Shown here: positions 60,428 through 64,000 of the stretch, piece by piece
Position numbering within the stretch: position 1 is the first letter of the stretch
Layout of the letters: each line of letters begins with the position of its first letter
Origin: Oceanospirillum sp048264105
Lineage (GTDB): Bacteria; Pseudomonadota; Gammaproteobacteria; Pseudomonadales; Halomonadaceae
Assembly: GCA_048264105.1 (NCBI GenBank)
Contig: JBLXDJ010000003.1
Coordinates: forward strand, 434,001-498,000
DNA: 64,000 bases
Direction: 5' to 3'
The notes under the pieces: model-generated
Databases searched by the model: none
Seen by the model: the letters and a program-made list of their open reading frames with translations, nothing else
Told to the model about the DNA's origin: nothing
Translations under genes and position numbers: made by a program

Positions 60428-61849
60428 TTAGTATTCGTATACCCGGTTACCGCCTTCCTTCTGCGCCCGAATCAGGGCCCGCTCTGCTTCGCTGATCAGC
60501 AGGTCATAACTTTTGTTTCCGCCCAGCATGCTACTCACTCCGAAGCTGACTCCCTGCTGCTCGCCAAGTTCGCCATCAATCTGCTGCTGTAATGCCATCG
60601 CAAGGCGCATACCATCCGATGAGTCTGTCGAACTACACCAATAAGCAAACCCTTTATCGGGCATAAAGCAGGCCAGAACATCATCCGGCAAGAGATGGCG
60701 CATCGCGCCTGCAACGGTGCCAACCTGTTCCGGCTGAACAGAAGCGTTGTGATCTGAGGCATCAAAACCGATCAGAGCAAAGGTATTTGGCGTATTACTG
60801 TCCAGTGCAGCCAATTGATCCCGAACTCTCTGCTCAAACGCCTGCTGACTTAACAGACCTGTCGTAGGATCCTGCTCAGCCATCTCTTTCAGGGATGCAT
60901 GGGAATGCTCAAGTGCTTCCGCCTGGGTACAGATCTGATTAATCATAAGACGGACACTATCGAGAGTTAGCGCGTCTGACTCCGCCGGACGCCGGATAAC
61001 AACATCCGGCTGCATACGCTCAACCGCAGCCAGAAAACGCTGACTATCCTGACGAACCTGCTCGGCCATCTCTTCCAGAGAGGAAGCCAGCTGGTTGTAG
61101 GACTCCGATATCTCAGCCACTTCCTTGCCACCATCAACAGATAACCGATGACTCAGGTTACCGTGCCCGCTGGACAGTTCCCGCATTGAGGCAACCAACT
61201 TGCGAATCTGAAGGTTAACGCTATGGACAAAAAAGATAACGATAACCCCGATCGTGATCATCACCAGAATAAGGTTAACCAGACTGGAATACTGAATATC
61301 TTTCACTTCCTGCCGGAGTGATTCAAGGTTCAGACCACTGCCCAGAGTCCATTGCCAGGGTTCAAAATAATCGGCATAACTGGTTTTGGGCAGCAACGTG
61401 CTTTTATCCTGCGGATCCGGCCACTGATAATTCACAAAGCCACCGCCATCGGCAGCAACTTCATACAGATTCCGCACCAGAGGTAAGCCTGTTGGATCCT
61501 GCATACCCAGAATATTGGTACCGACCAGTTCCTTAATGCCGTTGCTGATTGCAACGCCGTGCTGATCCCCCATGAAGATGTAATTCCCACCGTCATAGCG
61601 AATGGCAGAGATAGCTTCCAGCGCCAGCGCCTGGGCTTCAGACTCCGTAAGCTCCCCTGAAAGCTGACGCTGGTGATAACCGGAAAGAATGCTCTTGGCG
61701 ACCTCAACCACATGCTGAACATTGCCTTCGTAGCAACTTTGAATAGCATGACGGGAGTTAGTGCTTTCAAGATAGGAATTAGCCAGCATACCACTGGCGA
61801 ATAACCCCAGAATCAGCCAGACACGGGTAGAAATGGATGTACGTTTCAT
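60428..61849 (-). CDS. Cache-HAMP membrane sensor with degenerate GGDEF domain
   Basis: 473 residues. First membrane helix at about 9-26, periplasmic single Cache domain at about 30-180 (YDGGNYIFMGDQHGVAI, WQWTLGSGLN), second helix at about 190-212, HAMP at about 212-265 and a C-terminal GGDEF-fold domain at about 315-473 (DPTTGLLSQQAFEQRVRDQL, ALIRAQKEGGNRVYEY). The diagnostic GG(D/E)EF loop is replaced by KGFAYWCSSTDSS, so cyclic-di-GMP synthesis is not expected. It may be a nucleotide-binding or scaffolding sensor. The ligand is unknown. Confidence 0.85.
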   Translation of the reverse strand: MKRTSISTRVWLILGLFASGMLANSYLESTNSRHAIQSCYEGNVQHVVEVAKSILSGYHQRQLSGELTESEAQALALEAISAIRYDGGNYIFMGDQHGVAISNGIKELVGTNILGMQDPTGLPLVRNLYEVAADGGGFVNYQWPDPQDKSTLLPKTSYADYFEPWQWTLGSGLNLESLRQEVKDIQYSSLVNLILVMITIGVIVIFFVHSVNLQIRKLVASMRELSSGHGNLSHRLSVDGGKEVAEISESYNQLASSLEEMAEQVRQDSQRFLAAVERMQPDVVIRRPAESDALTLDSVRLMINQICTQAEALEHSHASLKEMAEQDPTTGLLSQQAFEQRVRDQLAALDSNTPNTFALIGFDASDHNASVQPEQVGTVAGAMRHLLPDDVLACFMPDKGFAYWCSSTDSSDGMRLAMALQQQIDGELGEQQGVSFGVSSMLGGNKSYDLLISEAERALIRAQKEGGNRVYEY

Positions 61850-62094
61850 GTACTGGAATCTCCGTCACACCTGTCGTCCCTGCAGGCGGTAAGACAACGC
61901 GTAAAATGGGTAATAAATTGTTTCAAGATTAATGCATCTTTAAGTTTATTCAAGCAGCGGCCTGTTTAAAATCCATACAAAATGTGGACTTTTGTAGTTT
62001 CAACATAGCGGATCATGGGGCCATCCGGTAAAAACTTTGCTGCACTCATGCAGGAGCCTTAGAATAGGCCGGATTACGCTCCTAAGGAAATCTG

Positions 62095-63006
62095 ATGGCT
62101 AAAAAACACTATCCTGCAAGCTTCTGGCATCCCAGCTACTGGCCAACATGGACAGGGTTCTTTTTTATCTGGCTAGCCGCTTTTATGCCCTGGCCGGTCA
62201 AAAGAGCAATTGGACGTGGCTTAGGCTACCTGTTGTGGGCACTAGCCAAGCGTCGCCGCCATATTACCGAAGTCAATATCAGTCTGTGCTTTCCTGAGCT
62301 TAGCTCACAGGAACAAAATAAACTGGTGAAAGATGTCTTTATTGCCAATGGCATCGGCCTACTGGAGACAGCAACAGCCTGGTTCAGAGATCCTGAATAC
62401 CTTCGCCCCATTACCCGCATCAAGGGCGGTGAACATCTTGAAAATGCACTTGCTCAGGGTAAAGGGGCTATCATCATCGGCATCCATTTCAGCACCCTGG
62501 ATTTAGCCGGTGCCATCAACAAGCTGGGCTTCGATATTGATACCTTCTATCGCAAGCATAACAACCCGGTATTCGAATGGATCATGACCCGGTCCCGTAA
62601 ACGCATCTATGGCGCAGCCATTGACCGCCATGATTTAAAGGGTGCTCTGAAACGCATAAAGAGTGGCCGGGCTATCTGGTATTCACCGGATCAGGATTTT
62701 GGCCGAAAAGTCAGTGTTTTTGCACCCTTCTTTGGTGTTGAAGCAGCCTCAATTAAGATGACCGCACGCCTGTCAAAAATGACTGGCTGTGCAGCGGTGC
62801 CTCTCGCCGTGCGCCGTTTAGAAGATAACAGTTACGAACTGGAATACTTCCCGGCCTTAGAGGGCTTCCCCTCAGGGGATGATGTAGCCGATGCAACCCG
62901 CATCAACAGTATTATCGAAGGCATTATCCGCCAGCATCCGGAGCAATATATGTGGATGCATCGTCGCTTCAAGACCCGGCCGGAAGGTGAAAAAGGCTTT
63001 TACTAG
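62095..63006 (+). CDS. lpxL: LpxL/HtrB-type lipid A acyltransferase
   Basis: 303 residues. N-terminal membrane segment (WTGFFFIWLAAFMPWPVKRAI), then the lysophospholipid-acyltransferase-like core with H-x4-D in GIHFSTLDLAGAINKLG, FYRKHNNPVFEWIMTRSR, GRAIWYSPDQDFG and a C-terminal QYMWMHRRFKTRP. It transfers a fatty acyl chain from ACP to Kdo2-lipid IVA. LpxL and LpxP cannot be told apart from sequence reading. CTAAGGAAAT precedes the ATG. Confidence 0.93.
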   Translation: MAKKHYPASFWHPSYWPTWTGFFFIWLAAFMPWPVKRAIGRGLGYLLWALAKRRRHITEVNISLCFPELSSQEQNKLVKDVFIANGIGLLETATAWFRDPEYLRPITRIKGGEHLENALAQGKGAIIIGIHFSTLDLAGAINKLGFDIDTFYRKHNNPVFEWIMTRSRKRIYGAAIDRHDLKGALKRIKSGRAIWYSPDQDFGRKVSVFAPFFGVEAASIKMTARLSKMTGCAAVPLAVRRLEDNSYELEYFPALEGFPSGDDVADATRINSIIEGIIRQHPEQYMWMHRRFKTRPEGEKGFY

Positions 63007-63121
63007 CAGGCCTTCGTTATATTTACCCCTCTGATGTATCATTGGCCTATTCGGGTCTTTTACAGACCCACATTTGCCCATCGCTACTTATCAAGATTAT
63101 TACCAGGAGCATTTTGCTGCT

Positions 63122-64000
63122 ATGGCACAGTTTGTTTACACCATGAACCGTGTGGGAAAAGTTGTCCCACCGAAGCGTGAGATTCTGAAAGATATCTCAC
63201 TATCCTTCTTCCCCGGTGCAAAAATCGGTGTGCTCGGTCTTAACGGTGCGGGTAAATCTACCCTGCTGCGTATTATGGCTGGCGTTGATACCGAATATAA
63301 CGGTGAAGCCCGTGCACAACCCGGCATCAATGTGGGTTACCTGCCCCAGGAGCCTGAGCTGGATAACAGCAAAAACGTTCGTGAAGTGGTTGAAGAAGCG
63401 CTGTCTGAAGTGAAAGATGCTCAGGCACAGCTGGATCTGGTTTATGCCGCTTACGCCGAGCCTGATGCTGATTTTGACAAGCTGGCTGCGGAGCAGGCGC
63501 GTCTGGAAAACATCATCGAAGCATCAGACGCTCACAACCTGGAGCGCAAACTGGAAGTGGCGGCTGAAGCATTACGTCTGCCGGACTGGGATGCCAACGT
63601 TGCCAACCTGTCGGGTGGTGAACGTCGTCGTGTAGCCCTGTGCCGTCTGCTGCTGTCCAACCCGGACATGCTGCTGCTGGACGAACCAACCAACCACCTG
63701 GATGCTGAATCCGTGGCATGGCTGGAGCGCTTCCTGCACGAATATAACGGCACCGTAGTGGCGATTACCCACGACCGTTACTTCCTGGACAATGTAGCAG
63801 GCTGGATTCTGGAACTTGACCGTGGCCACGGCATTCCATGGGAAGGCAACTACTCAAGCTGGCTGGAGCAGAAAGAAGCTCGTCTGGAGCAGGAAGCCAA
63901 GCAGGAAGTGTCCCGTCAGAAATCGATGAAATCGGAGCTGGAGTGGGTTCGTTCTAACGCCAAAGGCCGTCATGCCAAGAGCAAGGCCCGTCTGGCACGC
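63122..64000 (+). CDS. ettA: Energy-dependent translational throttle protein EttA (partial)
   Basis: 293 codons in frame to the window edge; the C-terminal ABC domain is cut off. ABC-F protein: first Walker A GLNGAGKSTLLRIMAG, signature LSGGERRRVALCRLL, Walker B MLLLDEPTNHLDAESVAWLE, and the EttA-type arm region between them (LDLVYAAYAEPDADFDKLA). EttA binds the ribosomal E site and restrains initiation when ATP is low. The start of the linker (ARLEQEAKQEVSRQKSMK) is visible before the edge. Confidence 0.96.
   Translation, partial: MAQFVYTMNRVGKVVPPKREILKDISLSFFPGAKIGVLGLNGAGKSTLLRIMAGVDTEYNGEARAQPGINVGYLPQEPELDNSKNVREVVEEALSEVKDAQAQLDLVYAAYAEPDADFDKLAAEQARLENIIEASDAHNLERKLEVAAEALRLPDWDANVANLSGGERRRVALCRLLLSNPDMLLLDEPTNHLDAESVAWLERFLHEYNGTVVAITHDRYFLDNVAGWILELDRGHGIPWEGNYSSWLEQKEARLEQEAKQEVSRQKSMKSELEWVRSNAKGRHAKSKARLAR

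Overview
This window reads as a stretch of ordinary chromosome from a marine-type gammaproteobacterium close to the Pseudomonadales/Oceanospirillales border. Many blocks follow Pseudomonas gene order (gshB-tonB-yqgE-ruvX-pyrR-pyrB-pyrC'; secB-grxC-rhodanese-gpmI-envC-ctpA-YibQ; hisB-hisH-hisF; mutY-yggX-tRNA). The PomAB-type motor genes and xseB-ispA-dxs also fit Oceanospirillaceae relatives. Species cannot be named from the sequence alone. No insertion sequence, prophage, CRISPR array or rRNA operon is visible.

Layout. 1-7264: an ECF sigma factor with a ChrR-type zinc anti-sigma factor, divergent from a six-gene operon (FAD oxidoreductase, DUF1365, cyclopropane-fatty-acid-synthase family methyltransferase, DUF6134, SDR, NTF2-like). 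Both sides carry the same promoter-like motif. 7265-8260: a REP-like palindrome and an AT-richer orphan membrane/coiled-coil/winged-helix gene. 8269-17900 (minus strand): cheV, the pyrimidine operon with a catalytically dead dihydroorotase homologue, ruvX, yqgE, tonB, gshB, rsmE, secB, grxC and a rhodanese. 18231-24410 (plus strand): gpmI, envC-like, ctpA, a YibQ deacetylase-like protein and a DUF416 protein. 24503-30832 (minus strand): a small membrane protein, the ydbH-ynbE-ydbL envelope module, and hisB-hisH-hisF without hisA. 31034-37478 (plus strand): panM-like, asmA, mutY, yggX, five tRNAs and a receiver-receiver-kinase protein.

37541-39310: pomAB. 39657-42751: xseB-ispA-dxs, which makes isoprenoid precursors. 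42848-50266: ribA, hemE, a small coiled-coil membrane protein, an AhpD-like protein, a PagL-like barrel, metY, radA and an outer-membrane barrel. 50427-53234: a TrpX-type ABC importer. 53478-64000: an alkyltransferase-like protein, serA, a lipoprotein, a methyltransferase, a thioesterase, a PlsC-GNAT acyltransferase, fabI, a Cache-HAMP protein with a degenerate GGDEF domain, an LpxL-type acyltransferase and the start of ettA.

Most genes are housekeeping. The most interesting signals are regulatory or concern altered active sites: the paired ECF promoters; four 14-bp direct repeats spaced about two helical turns apart before pyrB; a serA leader with competing stems; several perfect palindromes in divergent promoter regions; and proteins that have lost catalytic residues (PyrC', a receiver domain, a GGDEF domain, Atl). 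I did not find a clearly new multi-gene system. The best candidates for unexplored biology are the ECF-controlled lipid operon and the orphan gene at 7461.
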